Source of the DNA: Archaeoglobales archaeon
Lineage (GTDB): Archaea > Halobacteriota > Archaeoglobi > Archaeoglobales > Archaeoglobaceae
NCBI GenBank assembly: GCA_003662985.1
Contig: QMZD01000059.1
Location: 1-8,404 of the forward strand
Direction: 5' to 3'
DNA length: 8,404 nt
Shown here: positions 1 through 6,831 of the stretch, piece after piece
How the letters are laid out: each line of letters opens with the position of its first letter
Numbering within the stretch: position 1 is the stretch's first letter
Notes under the pieces: generated by a model
The model's database searches: none
What the model saw: only the letters and a program-made list of their open reading frames with translations
What the model was told of the DNA's origin: nothing
Program-made: the position numbers and the translations under genes

Positions 1-66
1 CATTATCTAAAATAGATAAGCCTTTTCCGTTTTAATCATTTTAGAAATACCGTTACATACCCATAA

Positions 67-147
67 TCACAACTCCACCACAAGTTCCTTAGTCTCTTTG
101 CATCCCGGTTTCAGCTTAACGACCCATAACAACTCTAATATATCCGT
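67..147 (-). other. possible remnant of the 3' end of a minus-strand gene
   Basis: The minus strand between an in-frame stop (148-150) and the stop at 67-69 reads as 26 codons ending in VVKLKPGCKETKELVVEL. The LKPG turn followed by alternating charged and hydrophobic residues resembles the last beta strands of Ig-like or CARDB-type domains. The open stretch is short and could be chance. It overlaps the promoter of the next gene, so it would be a decayed tail rather than a working gene. The rest of 1-164 holds only a small perfect palindrome at 4-18 (TATCTA, AAA, TAGATA) of unknown meaning. Confidence 0.2.
136..143 (+). promoter_or_regulatory. TATA box of the FAH-family gene (leaderless)
   Basis: TAATATAT is centred at 139.5, which is 25.5 nt before the ATG at 165. 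That is the spacing expected between an archaeal TATA box and the transcription start, so transcription probably begins at or next to the ATG. No Shine-Dalgarno sequence lies between them. This favours ATG 165 over the upstream in-frame TTG at 156. Confidence 0.5.
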
Positions 148-164
148 TCACGTTTTTGGATTCC

Positions 165-911
165 ATGGAGGTTTACGGTAGATTTTACGCAAGCGGTGAG
201 ATATTTGAAGGATTCTTTGAGGTTGATGGTAGAGAGATGAATTTTGAGGGCCTCAAATTCTCTCTGAATGCTGTGAAGTTCTTACCTCCTGTTAAACCGA
301 GTAAGCTTATCTGCATCGGCGTGAACTACAAGGAACACGCCGAAGAATTCGGTAAGGAGATACCAGACGATCCAATTATCTTCATGAAGCCTGAATCAGC
401 TGTAATTGGTGATTCGGATCCGATAATACTTCCCCCTCAATCGCAAAGAGTTGACTATGAAGGTGAGCTTGCAGTAGTTATATCGAAGAGATGCAAGGAT
501 GTTTCATACGATGAGGTTGAAGAATTTATCCTTGGCTACACGTGCTTCAACGATGTCACAGCGAGGGATTTGCAGTTCAAGGATGGCCAATGGACGAGGG
601 GCAAGTCCTTCGACACCTTCGCCCCCATAGGCCCATATGTTGTTCTTTCAAATCAGTTAAATCCAGACAATCTTAAAATCGAGACATTTCTCAATGGAGA
701 AGTAGTTCAGTCCTCAAACACATCCAACATGGCATTCAACGCTTTCAGGCTTGTTGAATTTATCTCCTCAATCATGACTCTAAAGAAAGGGGATGTGATC
801 GCAACGGGAACTCCTTCTGGTGTTGGAGCCCTAAAACCCGGTGATGAGATAGAGGTGAGGATTGAAGGAATAGGAAGTCTAAGAAATCCTGTAATAGCTA
901 AACAAGAGTAG
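165..911 (+). CDS. fumarylacetoacetate hydrolase (FAH) family protein
   Basis: A 248-residue member of the FAH superfamily, metal-dependent enzymes that hydrolyse, decarboxylate or isomerise oxo-acids such as fumarylpyruvate, oxaloacetate or 2-hydroxyhepta-2,4-diene-1,7-dioate. Visible signatures, numbered from ATG 165, are LICIGVNYKEHAEE near residue 48, the metal-binding pair E99/E101 in DYEGELAVVI, the third ligand D130 in FNDVTARDLQ, GKSFDTFAPIGP near 150, and the C-terminal GDVIATGTPSGVG. All expected ligands are present and the length fits the short archaeal form, so it should be active. The start could also be TTG 156 (three more residues), but homologues begin near MEVYGRF and the TATA spacing favours ATG 165. 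The gene runs in the same direction as valS, 147 nt upstream, and has its own promoter. The substrate cannot be read from sequence; older annotations call such proteins HpcE or HpaG isomerases. Confidence 0.93.
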   Translation: MEVYGRFYASGEIFEGFFEVDGREMNFEGLKFSLNAVKFLPPVKPSKLICIGVNYKEHAEEFGKEIPDDPIIFMKPESAVIGDSDPIILPPQSQRVDYEGELAVVISKRCKDVSYDEVEEFILGYTCFNDVTARDLQFKDGQWTRGKSFDTFAPIGPYVVLSNQLNPDNLKIETFLNGEVVQSSNTSNMAFNAFRLVEFISSIMTLKKGDVIATGTPSGVGALKPGDEIEVRIEGIGSLRNPVIAKQE

Positions 912-992
912 GTCGTAAAACTAAAATCGAAGTTTGTTAATCTCCCCAAAAGAACATAAACGGTAATATTTTAAAACGGAGATCCTCTAGAA

Positions 993-998
993 TTTAAA
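993..998 (+). promoter_or_regulatory. probable TATA box of valS
   Basis: AATTTAAAG is centred at 995.5, predicting transcription from about 1022 and a leader of roughly 37 nt before the valS ATG. A second AT-rich candidate, TATTTTAAAA at 967-976, would give a longer leader. The predicted start falls inside the 9-nt tandem repeat at 1011-1028. Confidence 0.4.
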
Positions 999-1010
999 GT
1001 TCACCCCGAA

Positions 1011-1028
1011 TAACTCGATTAACTCGAT
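1011..1028 (+). repeat. two tandem copies of a 9-nt unit before valS
   Basis: TAACTCGAT occurs twice in perfect tandem (1011-1019 and 1020-1028) and is followed by TAAC, the start of a third copy. It lies between the likely valS promoter and its ribosome binding site. It looks like a slippage duplication; no function is evident. Confidence 0.7.
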
Positions 1029-1049
1029 TAACCAGCATCAAAATTTTAA

Positions 1050-1055
1050 GGTGAT
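1050..1055 (+). promoter_or_regulatory. ribosome binding site of valS
   Basis: AAGGTGAT (1048-1055) contains GGTGAT, complementary to the archaeal 16S rRNA 3' end (AUCACCUCC). It stands 3 nt before the ATG at 1059. The alternative in-frame ATG at 1113 has no such site, which decides the start in favour of 1059. Confidence 0.75.
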
Positions 1056-1058
1056 AGG

Positions 1059-3740
1059 ATGAATGAAACGGGAACCAAGAAACCCAAGAATACCGAAAAG
1101 CAAGACTTCATAATGGAGAAAGAATACAACGCTCTTGAAAACGAAAAAAAATGGATTGAGAAGTGGGATGGGTTGGATCTTTACTACTTTGACTGGAACT
1201 CCAGAAAACCCCATTACATAATCGACACTCCACCTCCCTACCCAACCGGTTCCTTCCATATAGGGAATACCTTAAACTGGTGCTACATCGATTTTATAGC
1301 ACGATATAAGCGGATGAGAGGATTTGAAGTGATGTTTCCTCAGGGTTGGGATTGCCACGGTTTGCCTACGGAAGTTAAGGTTGAGGAGAAGCATGGAATA
1401 AGTAAGAACGATGTTCCTAGAGATGTTTTCAGAAAATACTGCGTGGAGTTTACAGAGGAGAACATCGAAAAAATGAGAGAGACGATGAAGAGGATGGGAT
1501 TCTCGATCGACTGGAGCAAGGAATACATAACGATGTATCCGGAATACTACTCCAAAACCCAAATTTCATTCGTGAGGATGTACAACAAAGGCCTGATCTA
1601 TCGAGCCTATCATCCTGTTATCCACTGCCCCAGATGTCAAACCACGATAGCCTTAGCTGAGATGGAGTACAGATCTGGAAAGACTCAGCTCAGCTACATC
1701 AAATTTGACGATGACGTCGTAATAGCAACAACCAGGCCTGAGTTAATCCCTGCGTGTGTCGCAATAGCTGTCCATCCGGATGATGAAAGATACAAAAAAT
1801 TGGTTGGTAAAGAAGTGAGGGTTCCAACAACAGAGTATAAGGCTAAGATAATTGAAGATGAAGAGGTCGATCCTGAATTCGGAACCGGAATCGTAATGAT
1901 ATGCACTTTCGGCGATAGACAGGATGTAAAGTGGTGGAAGAAGCACAACCTTGAGCTTAGAATTGTTCTCAACCAAAACGGGAGACTAAACGAAAAGGCT
2001 GGTAAATATAAAGGACTGAAAATAGTCGAGGCAAGGGAAAGGATACTGGAGGACCTTGAGAAAGAAGGAAGAGTTCTGAAAAAGGAGGAAGTTGAGCATA
2101 ACGTCGGGGTGTGTTGGAGGTGCAAAACTCCTGTTGAGATAGTCGTAGAGGAGCAATGGTTCGTAAAGGTTGAGAAAGACAGGATTCTGAGGGAAGCTGA
2201 GAGGATAAACTGGATCCCCGAACACATGCTCAGCCGTTTAAAGTCTTGGGTAGAAGGAATGGAGTGGGATTGGGTTATAAGTAGACAGAGAATATTCGCA
2301 ACCCCGATTCCGGCATGGTACTGCAAAAAATGCGGGGAAGTTTTGGTTGCAAAGGAAGATTGGTTGCCTGTCGACCCCTCAAAGGATCATCCAAAGATTC
2401 CCTGCCCATCATGCGGATCTGTTGAGTTTATTGGCGAAGATGATGTCCTCGATACGTGGATGGATTCGAGCATAACTCCCCTTGCAATCGTTGGCTGGCC
2501 CAATGAGACCCGAGAGTACCCCGTCAGCCTCAGGCCTCAAGGACACGATATCATAAGGACTTGGGCCTTTTACACGATTCTACGCTCACTTGCTTTAGTA
2601 GGCGAAATTCCCTGGAATGAGATCGTTATAAACGGGATGGTTCTGGGAGAGGACGGAAGGAAGATGAGTAAAAGCCTTGGAAACATAATATCTCCTGAAG
2701 AAGTCATCTCCAAGTACGGCTCCGATGCGTTAAGGCAGTGGGCTGCGAGTGGTTCAACTGGGAGTGATGTGATGTTTACTTGGAAAGAAGTTGTTGCTGC
2801 AACAAGATTTCAGCAGAAATTCTGGAGCATCCTTAGATTTTCCGTAAACCACCTTAAAGGCTACAAACCTGACGAAAAGGACGCAGAAAAAATGAGGGAT
2901 GCCGACAGATGGATACTCTCAAAACTGAACAGGGTGATTGAGGAAGCCATTGAATCAATGGACAACTACAGATTCGACGAGGCTTTGAAGGCTATAAGGA
3001 GTTTTGCATGGTATGAGTTCGCCGACGACTACCTTGAATTGGTGAAAAACAGACTCTATTCAGGAAGTGAAGATGAGAAGAGGGGGGCTAAATTCGTCCT
3101 TTACAAAGCACTCAGTGCGATGATAAGAATGATCGCTCCATTCACACCCTTCCTTGCGGAGGAGTGTTGGAACATCCTTTGTAAAACTACGGAGGACAAA
3201 GACACCCAAGACATCCAAAACATCCAAAGTGTCCATCTCCAGAGCTATCCGGAGGTTGAGGAGAGATTCATTGACTACGAGGCTGAGAAGAGGGGAGAAC
3301 TTATCAGGAGCATAGTTGCAGAGATAAGAAAAATGAAACATGACAGAGGAATGGCTCTAAATGCCCCGCTTAAGAAGGTAATGATCCACTCTCCAGAGAA
3401 AATCGATATAAGGGACATAGCCGGGGCAGTTAACGCTGAAGTGGAGTTCTTGGATGAGATGCCGGAAATTGAGAGCAGAATAAAAAGACTGAAACCGAAA
3501 TACAACGTACTCGGACCGATTTTCAGGGATAAAACGAAAAAGATAGTGAAATTGGTTGAGAGACTCGGAGACAAGGAAATTCAGAAATTTGTCAACTCCG
3601 GAAACTACGAGATAGAAATAGACGGCGAACTTATAGAACTGAAAAGTGATTGGTTCGATGTAGAAATCGAAAAACAAATTGGAGGAAGGGACGTGGTCGT
3701 TCTTGAGGTTAAGAGGGCAAGTGTTATCGTTGAAATCTAG
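1059..3740 (+). CDS. valS: valyl-tRNA synthetase
   Basis: An 893-residue class I aminoacyl-tRNA synthetase that charges tRNA-Val in the cytoplasm and edits mis-activated threonine. The ATP-binding HIGH motif is HIGN at 67-70, just after [11 protein letters not shown], and KMSKS is at 535-539 within [13 protein letters not shown]. The CP1 editing domain spans about 190-400. Cysteine pairs C190/C193 and C352/C355 flank it, and C422/C425 with C449/C452 form a zinc-ribbon-like knuckle. [15 protein letters not shown] and [11 protein letters not shown] are typical of ValRS rather than IleRS or LeuRS. The anticodon-binding helical bundle covers about 640-790, and a charged C-terminal region follows. 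Residues 1-18 form a lysine-rich extension before the family's usual start near M19; the GGTGAT site supports including them. A small period-9 repeat encodes residues 715-726. The gene is intact and single-copy in the window, with its own promoter. Confidence 0.98.
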   Translation: MNETGTKKPKNTEKQDFIMEKEYNALENEKKWIEKWDGLDLYYFDWNSRKPHYIIDTPPPYPTGSFHIGNTLNWCYIDFIARYKRMRGFEVMFPQGWDCHGLPTEVKVEEKHGISKNDVPRDVFRKYCVEFTEENIEKMRETMKRMGFSIDWSKEYITMYPEYYSKTQISFVRMYNKGLIYRAYHPVIHCPRCQTTIALAEMEYRSGKTQLSYIKFDDDVVIATTRPELIPACVAIAVHPDDERYKKLVGKEVRVPTTEYKAKIIEDEEVDPEFGTGIVMICTFGDRQDVKWWKKHNLELRIVLNQNGRLNEKAGKYKGLKIVEARERILEDLEKEGRVLKKEEVEHNVGVCWRCKTPVEIVVEEQWFVKVEKDRILREAERINWIPEHMLSRLKSWVEGMEWDWVISRQRIFATPIPAWYCKKCGEVLVAKEDWLPVDPSKDHPKIPCPSCGSVEFIGEDDVLDTWMDSSITPLAIVGWPNETREYPVSLRPQGHDIIRTWAFYTILRSLALVGEIPWNEIVINGMVLGEDGRKMSKSLGNIISPEEVISKYGSDALRQWAASGSTGSDVMFTWKEVVAATRFQQKFWSILRFSVNHLKGYKPDEKDAEKMRDADRWILSKLNRVIEEAIESMDNYRFDEALKAIRSFAWYEFADDYLELVKNRLYSGSEDEKRGAKFVLYKALSAMIRMIAPFTPFLAEECWNILCKTTEDKDTQDIQNIQSVHLQSYPEVEERFIDYEAEKRGELIRSIVAEIRKMKHDRGMALNAPLKKVMIHSPEKIDIRDIAGAVNAEVEFLDEMPEIESRIKRLKPKYNVLGPIFRDKTKKIVKLVERLGDKEIQKFVNSGNYEIEIDGELIELKSDWFDVEIEKQIGGRDVVVLEVKRASVIVEI
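3201..3236 (+). repeat. in-frame 9-nt tandem repeat inside valS
   Basis: Four consecutive 9-nt units read GACACCCAA, GACATCCAA, AACATCCAA and AGTGTCCAT. They encode DTQ, DIQ, NIQ and SVH (residues 715-726). Units two and three differ at one base; the last is diverged. The repeat sits in the anticodon-binding domain, in the loop between the [11 protein letters not shown] helix and the conserved SVHLQSYPE strand. Because the unit is three codons, the reading frame is kept. Confidence 0.7.
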
Positions 3741-3823
3741 TCGAAAAACAGTTAAGTAAACTCAGCCGAAATCCATAAACAAGTCGGTTGTAAACTAAAA
3801 TAAGGGCACGTGAAAACAAAAAA

Positions 3824-3830
3824 TTAATAT
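3824..3830 (+). promoter_or_regulatory. probable TATA box of the TrmB-like gene
   Basis: AAAAAATTAATATCG centres a TATA-like element (TTAATAT) at 3827, predicting transcription from about 3853 and a short leader of about 14 nt. The upstream valS-trmB spacer also carries GTAAACT twice (3756-3762 and 3790-3796) and a CCGA/TCGG inverted pair (3766-3769, 3784-3787), which are possible regulatory sites. Confidence 0.4.
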
Positions 3831-3854
3831 CGTTTAAGGGGGTTCTATCTGCCA

Positions 3855-3864
3855 GGGGGTGGAG
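3855..3864 (+). promoter_or_regulatory. ribosome binding site of the TrmB-like gene
   Basis: The purine-rich GGGGGTGGAG matches the anti-Shine-Dalgarno sequence well and ends 2 nt before GTG 3867. A second in-frame GTG at 3873 has better spacing and may be the true start, which would shorten the protein by two residues. Confidence 0.6.
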
Positions 3865-3866
3865 TC

Positions 3867-4265
3867 GTGACTGTGGATGGGCCAACAGGTTTATTTGAGA
3901 TTAGTGAACCTGACTTTGAACACATCGTAAAATGTGTTCTCAAGCTCACGATCTCTGAACTTGAAGTTTATCTAGCATTGATTGACAATCCCGGAGTTGG
4001 AGTTGACGAACTATCAGAAATCATGGGAAAAGACAGGAGTGGGGTTTACAGAAGTCTTCAAACTCTGTTAGAGAAAGGCTTGGTTAGAAGAGAATATAGG
4101 ATACTCAAACACGGTGGTTACAAATACATCTATAATCCAATCGATGTAGAAATTCTCAAATCAATTCTTCGGGAAGAACTTGAGAAGTGGTTCAGAAAAC
4201 TTAACGAGGTAGTCGAGAAATTTAGCGTAGAGGAGATAAAAGGTATAACAAAATCTGAAAGTTGA
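3867..4265 (+). CDS. TrmB-like winged-helix DNA-binding protein
   Basis: A 132-residue probable transcription regulator of the TrmB/helix-turn-helix group. Residues 28-40 (LTISELEVYLALI) form the lead helix. VDELSEIMGKDRSGVYRSLQ (46-65) is the helix-turn-helix, with recognition-helix residues R57, S58 and Y61. LVRREYRILKHGGYKYIYNP (72-91) is a basic beta-hairpin wing. A charged amphipathic helix at about 95-120 probably dimerises. No effector-binding domain is present, unlike full-length sugar-sensing TrmB proteins of about 260-350 residues, so it belongs to the short, wing-only class. The start is GTG with a strong Shine-Dalgarno. It lies 94 nt upstream of ku on the same strand, with a separate TATA box between them, so it may be an independent gene that regulates itself, ku, or something distant. 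The target is unknown. Confidence 0.82.
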   Translation: MTVDGPTGLFEISEPDFEHIVKCVLKLTISELEVYLALIDNPGVGVDELSEIMGKDRSGVYRSLQTLLEKGLVRREYRILKHGGYKYIYNPIDVEILKSILREELEKWFRKLNEVVEKFSVEEIKGITKSES

Positions 4266-4284
4266 GAGTAACGAAACAGAATGA

Positions 4285-4323
4285 CTTAAAGGAACCGCTT
4301 TTTACCTCTTTGGAGTTCTTTAG
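4285..4323 (+). promoter_or_regulatory. imperfect inverted repeat upstream of ku
   Basis: CTTAAAGGAAC (4285-4295) and GTTCTTTAG (4315-4323) are inverted copies of CT-TAAAG-GAAC apart from small bulges. They lie directly upstream of GTAAAC (4325-4330) and the ku TATA box (4333-4338). The position would suit an operator for a dimeric regulator such as the neighbouring TrmB-like protein. It also overlaps the T-rich tract, so it may be incidental. Confidence 0.25.
4299..4303 (+). terminator. possible oligo-T terminator after the TrmB-like gene
   Basis: A run of five T residues 33 nt past the stop codon, followed by a second T-rich stretch (CTCTTT, GTTCTTT), fits the oligo-T signals that terminate archaeal RNA polymerase. 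It would separate the regulator from ku. The run is short, so this is tentative. Confidence 0.3.
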
Positions 4324-4332
4324 AGTAAACGA

Positions 4333-4338
4333 TTTAAG
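4333..4338 (+). promoter_or_regulatory. TATA box of the ku-ligase unit
   Basis: GATTTAAGA places a TTTAAG core centred at 4335.5, 24.5 nt before ATG 4360 and only 18.5 nt before ATG 4354. With no Shine-Dalgarno between them, a leaderless transcript starting at ATG 4360 is the best fit. Confidence 0.45.
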
Positions 4339-4359
4339 AACTTAGATTGAATTATGAAT

Positions 4360-5124
4360 ATGAAAGCGGTTTGGAAGGGATCCATCACCTTTGGCCTGGT
4401 GAACATTCCGGTAAAACTTTACACCTCAACTCTACCAAAAGAGCTCAATTTCAAGTTGTTACATGCTGAGGATGGAGGAAGAGTTAGATACAAAAGGGTT
4501 TGTGAAAAATGCGGAAAAGAGCTGACGAAGGATGAGATTGTAAGGGGTTATGAGATTTCCAAAGATGAGTTCGTCATCCTCACAGATGAGGATTTTTCAA
4601 AGATCCCCTTGAAGACGATCAAGCATGTAGATATAAAACAGTTCTTTTCCCCTGAAGAGCTTGGAGTCATCTTTTACAATGGGTTCTTTTTAATCTCCCC
4701 AGAAAAAGGTGGTGAAAAGCCATATTATCTTCTAAGAAGAGCGATGGAGGAAACTAACAGCATGGGAATAGGGAAGATAACCTTAAGGAACAGAGAGCAT
4801 CTAGTTGGGATCAAACCGTATAATGGTGGGTTGATTCTAGTCCAGCTGCATTTTATCGAGGATCTGAGAAATCCTTCAACCGTTTACGGATGGGGGAGGG
4901 AAGTGGAGGTTTCCGACGAGGAGCTTGAACTTGCAAAAGAGCTTATTATGGCGATGAAAAAGCCCTTAAAGATTGAAGAATTCGTTGATGAATACAGAGA
5001 GGCTTTAATGAACCTCATAAATGCGAAGATTGAAGGAAAGGAGATCAGTGTGGCTGAAGAGATTGAAGTGAGCAAATCTCTGATCGATGCACTGAAGGCG
5101 AGTCTTGAAGGAGTAAAATCATAA
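4360..5124 (+). CDS. ku: Ku protein, non-homologous end joining
   Basis: A 254-residue prokaryotic Ku, the homodimeric ring that threads onto DNA double-strand ends and recruits the ligase. The N-terminus, MKAVWKGSITFGLVNIPVKL, is the family hallmark. CEKCG, about 50 residues in, and the following EIVRGYEI and FVILTDEDF segments match bacterial Ku. The beta-barrel core continues through KPYYLLRRAME and ends near residue 225. The C-terminus (VSKSLIDALKASLEGVKS) matches the minimal LigD-interacting helix and lacks the lysine-rich tail of many longer bacterial Ku proteins. An ATG six nt upstream (4354) is possible, but homologues start at M-K/R-A-I/V-W-K-G and the TATA spacing agrees. The stop lies 24 nt before the ligase start, so the two are almost certainly co-transcribed. 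The protein appears complete. Confidence 0.96.
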   Translation: MKAVWKGSITFGLVNIPVKLYTSTLPKELNFKLLHAEDGGRVRYKRVCEKCGKELTKDEIVRGYEISKDEFVILTDEDFSKIPLKTIKHVDIKQFFSPEELGVIFYNGFFLISPEKGGEKPYYLLRRAMEETNSMGIGKITLRNREHLVGIKPYNGGLILVQLHFIEDLRNPSTVYGWGREVEVSDEELELAKELIMAMKKPLKIEEFVDEYREALMNLINAKIEGKEISVAEEIEVSKSLIDALKASLEGVKS

Positions 5125-5148
5125 ATTACTGCATAATCTGAACGAAGG

Positions 5149-6117
5149 ATGAACTGGTTTGATCTTACGATAAAACCGATGCTCGCTGTAAAGGGCAGGC
5201 CTTTTGATGACAAAGACTACATCTTCGAGATAAAGTGGGATGGAACCAGATGCATAACCTTTATCGATGCAAAAAACAAGAGATTGAGGTTGCAGAACCG
5301 AAGACTTCTTGATATAACCTACAGATACCCCGAATTCGATTTCTACAATTTTTGCAACAAAAACTACATTCTCGATGGAGAGATCGTTGTCCTAAAAAAA
5401 GGTAGGCCAGATTTTAAGCTTCTACAGCAGAGAGAGCAGGTTGAGAACAGAATGAAAATCGAGATACTCTCTAAAAAGCTCCCTGCAACATATATCGTAT
5501 TCGATATCCTGTGGGTTGAAGGAGTGGGATGGGTAACCGAGAAACCTCTCATCGAAAGAAAAAAGCTTCTTGAAGGTCTTGTGAAGGATATAGGTGGAAA
5601 CATCATGGTTTCCAAGTACGTTTTTGAAAAAGGAAAATTATTCTTCGAAAAAGCAATAGAACTGGGTTTTGAAGGAGTAATTGGGAAAAGGAAGGATAGT
5701 ACATACACTCCGGGAAAGAGGAGCAATTACTGGGTAAAAATCAAGAAAAAAAACTCGATAGATGCGGCCATCCTTGGTTACATGAAAGGTGAAGGTGGGA
5801 GGGAAGAGTTTTTCGGTTCGCTGATTCTGGGACTCTACGATGGAGAACAGTACGTTTACATCGGAAGGGTTGGAACGGGTTTTGATGTTAAATTTCTGGA
5901 ATGGTTTACTGAAGTATCAGATAATTATAAAACGGATAATTGCCCCTTTGAAGAAACACCAACGATAAAGAGGGAAGTCCAGTGGCTCAAACCATATTTT
6001 GTTTGTGAAGTGGAATTTATGGAGGTGAGTAGCGATAAAAAACTTAGAGCCCCAGTTTTCAAAAGAATGCGATTCGATAAAAAACCGGAGGAATGTCTGA
6101 TGGAGCAGTTGAAATGA
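5149..6117 (+). CDS. ligD: ATP-dependent DNA ligase, LigD ligase-domain type
   Basis: A 322-residue stand-alone ligase equivalent to the ligase domain of bacterial LigD; it seals Ku-bound double-strand breaks. Nucleotidyltransferase motifs in order: motif I EIKWDGTR with adenylated K29; motif Ia LQNRR (48-52); LDGE at 75-78; motif III FDILW at 118-122; motif IV EGVIGKR at 175-181; motif V YWVKIKK with K197 and K199. An OB-fold domain from about 204 carries GYMKGEGG and GLYDGEQYVYIGRVGTGF, and motif VI is FKRMRFDK ending at 311. All catalytic residues are present. The primase-like polymerase and phosphoesterase domains of multidomain LigD are absent, and neither is encoded nearby. A weak purine site (GAAGG) abuts the ATG, so translation may depend on coupling to ku 24 nt upstream. 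It differs from replicative archaeal Lig1, which is near 550-600 residues with an N-terminal DNA-binding domain. Confidence 0.96.
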   Translation: MNWFDLTIKPMLAVKGRPFDDKDYIFEIKWDGTRCITFIDAKNKRLRLQNRRLLDITYRYPEFDFYNFCNKNYILDGEIVVLKKGRPDFKLLQQREQVENRMKIEILSKKLPATYIVFDILWVEGVGWVTEKPLIERKKLLEGLVKDIGGNIMVSKYVFEKGKLFFEKAIELGFEGVIGKRKDSTYTPGKRSNYWVKIKKKNSIDAAILGYMKGEGGREEFFGSLILGLYDGEQYVYIGRVGTGFDVKFLEWFTEVSDNYKTDNCPFEETPTIKREVQWLKPYFVCEVEFMEVSSDKKLRAPVFKRMRFDKKPEECLMEQLK

Positions 6118-6160
6118 TTTGATAATTCGATAATGTAGCCATTTGATGTTATGTTTGACT

Positions 6161-6214
6161 TTGCATCCTTACATCCTTACATCTTACACACTTGCATCCT
6201 GTATCCCTGCAATC
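6161..6214 (+). repeat. degenerate 8-nt tandem repeats at the convergent junction
   Basis: About seven diverged units follow one another: TTGCATCC, TTACATCC, TTACATC, TTACACA, (C)TTGCATCC, TGTATCCC and TGCAATC. They fill most of the 106-nt spacer between the stop codons of the ligase (plus) and the aldolase-like gene (minus). No hairpin or long T-run is visible. The array may be a slippage product; a role in ending either transcript is conceivable but unsupported. Confidence 0.6.
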
Positions 6215-6223
6215 TTCTCTAGC

Positions 6224-6823
6224 CTATTTTTCCAAAAGCTCTTTGAGATATATTATCTGGCATGAGTGCTCCACATAGCTGATGAGGTTGAAAGCTTCTC
6301 TAAAAGAATTTCCTGCAGCATAAATTCCATGTCCCTTGGCAACGGCATAGCCCTTTCTGGAAATAGAATCAGAAATTACTTCAGCAATATCTTCCGTCAT
6401 AAACTGCCCCTCCAGAACCTCTATTTCCCCAAGAAACAGCTTCCCCTCAAGATCGAGAGGCTCAATTTTGTTCCTTGTGAGGGAAAGAACAACGTTGTAT
6501 ACCCCATGGCAGTGTAAAATTACCCTGTAATCCGTTTTAAGATATGTTTTGGTGTGAACGAGTCCATCACTGGATGCTTGTCTATCTTTTATCTCCTGAA
6601 TGCTTTGTTCCTTAACCTCTAGCTCGACAAAAGAGCTAACATCCAATGAGTCGAGATTAACACCTGTTTTTGTGATGAAAAAGGTGTTATCGAGTCTAAA
6701 GCTCAAATTTCCGCTTGCACCATCAATCAATCCTCTCTCGTACAGCTTTTTTCCGTATTTTATTGCCTTCTTAAACATTTCATTTAATTTCATCTCTTCC
6801 GATTTATCTTTCGGCTTTCCCAT
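6224..6823 (-). CDS. class II aldolase/adducin family protein
   Basis: A 199-residue member of the zinc-dependent class II aldolase/epimerase superfamily (FucA, AraD, MtnB). Numbered from ATG 6823, it shows GLIDGASGNLSFR (31-43), the phosphate-binding ITKTGVN (50-56), ASSDGLVH (83-90), the zinc-site histidines in HCHG (H104, H106), and a third histidine in KGHGIYAAG near 160. The position that is the catalytic Glu of FucA (SSE) is Asp here (SSD), as in ribulose-5-phosphate 4-epimerase AraD, so aldolase activity should not be assumed. The start at ATG 6823 follows a GAGGGGT site (6833-6827). An upstream TTG at 6835, overlapping the trmY stop, is possible but has no well-placed site. It directly follows trmY, 8 nt apart, and is probably co-transcribed from the trmY promoter. 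Substrate unknown; the pairing with trmY gives no metabolic clue. Confidence 0.88.
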   Translation of the reverse strand: MGKPKDKSEEMKLNEMFKKAIKYGKKLYERGLIDGASGNLSFRLDNTFFITKTGVNLDSLDVSSFVELEVKEQSIQEIKDRQASSDGLVHTKTYLKTDYRVILHCHGVYNVVLSLTRNKIEPLDLEGKLFLGEIEVLEGQFMTEDIAEVISDSISRKGYAVAKGHGIYAAGNSFREAFNLISYVEHSCQIIYLKELLEK

Positions 6824-6831
6824 GTTACCCC

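Noticed and set aside
4..18. Perfect palindrome TATCTA-AAA-TAGATA
   Set aside because: A/T-rich and only six pairs; too weak to call an operator or terminator with no gene context to the left.
96..105. CTTTGCATCC shared with 6159-6168, first thought to be a dispersed repeat
   Set aside because: Dozens of 10-nt matches are expected by chance in 8.4 kb, and the flanks do not match.
1694..2326. 210-residue open frame on the minus strand inside valS
   Set aside because: Ser/Leu/Thr-rich shadow translation of a clearly real gene on the other strand; no recognisable family, start signal or promoter.
3275..3677. Overlapping minus-strand open frames in the 3' part of valS
   Set aside because: Low-complexity hydrophobic shadows of the charged C-terminal region of ValRS; two of them overlap each other in different frames.
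3805..3811. GCACGTG palindrome before the TrmB-like gene as an E-box-like operator
   Set aside because: A single 6-nt palindrome with no second copy; chance is the simpler explanation.
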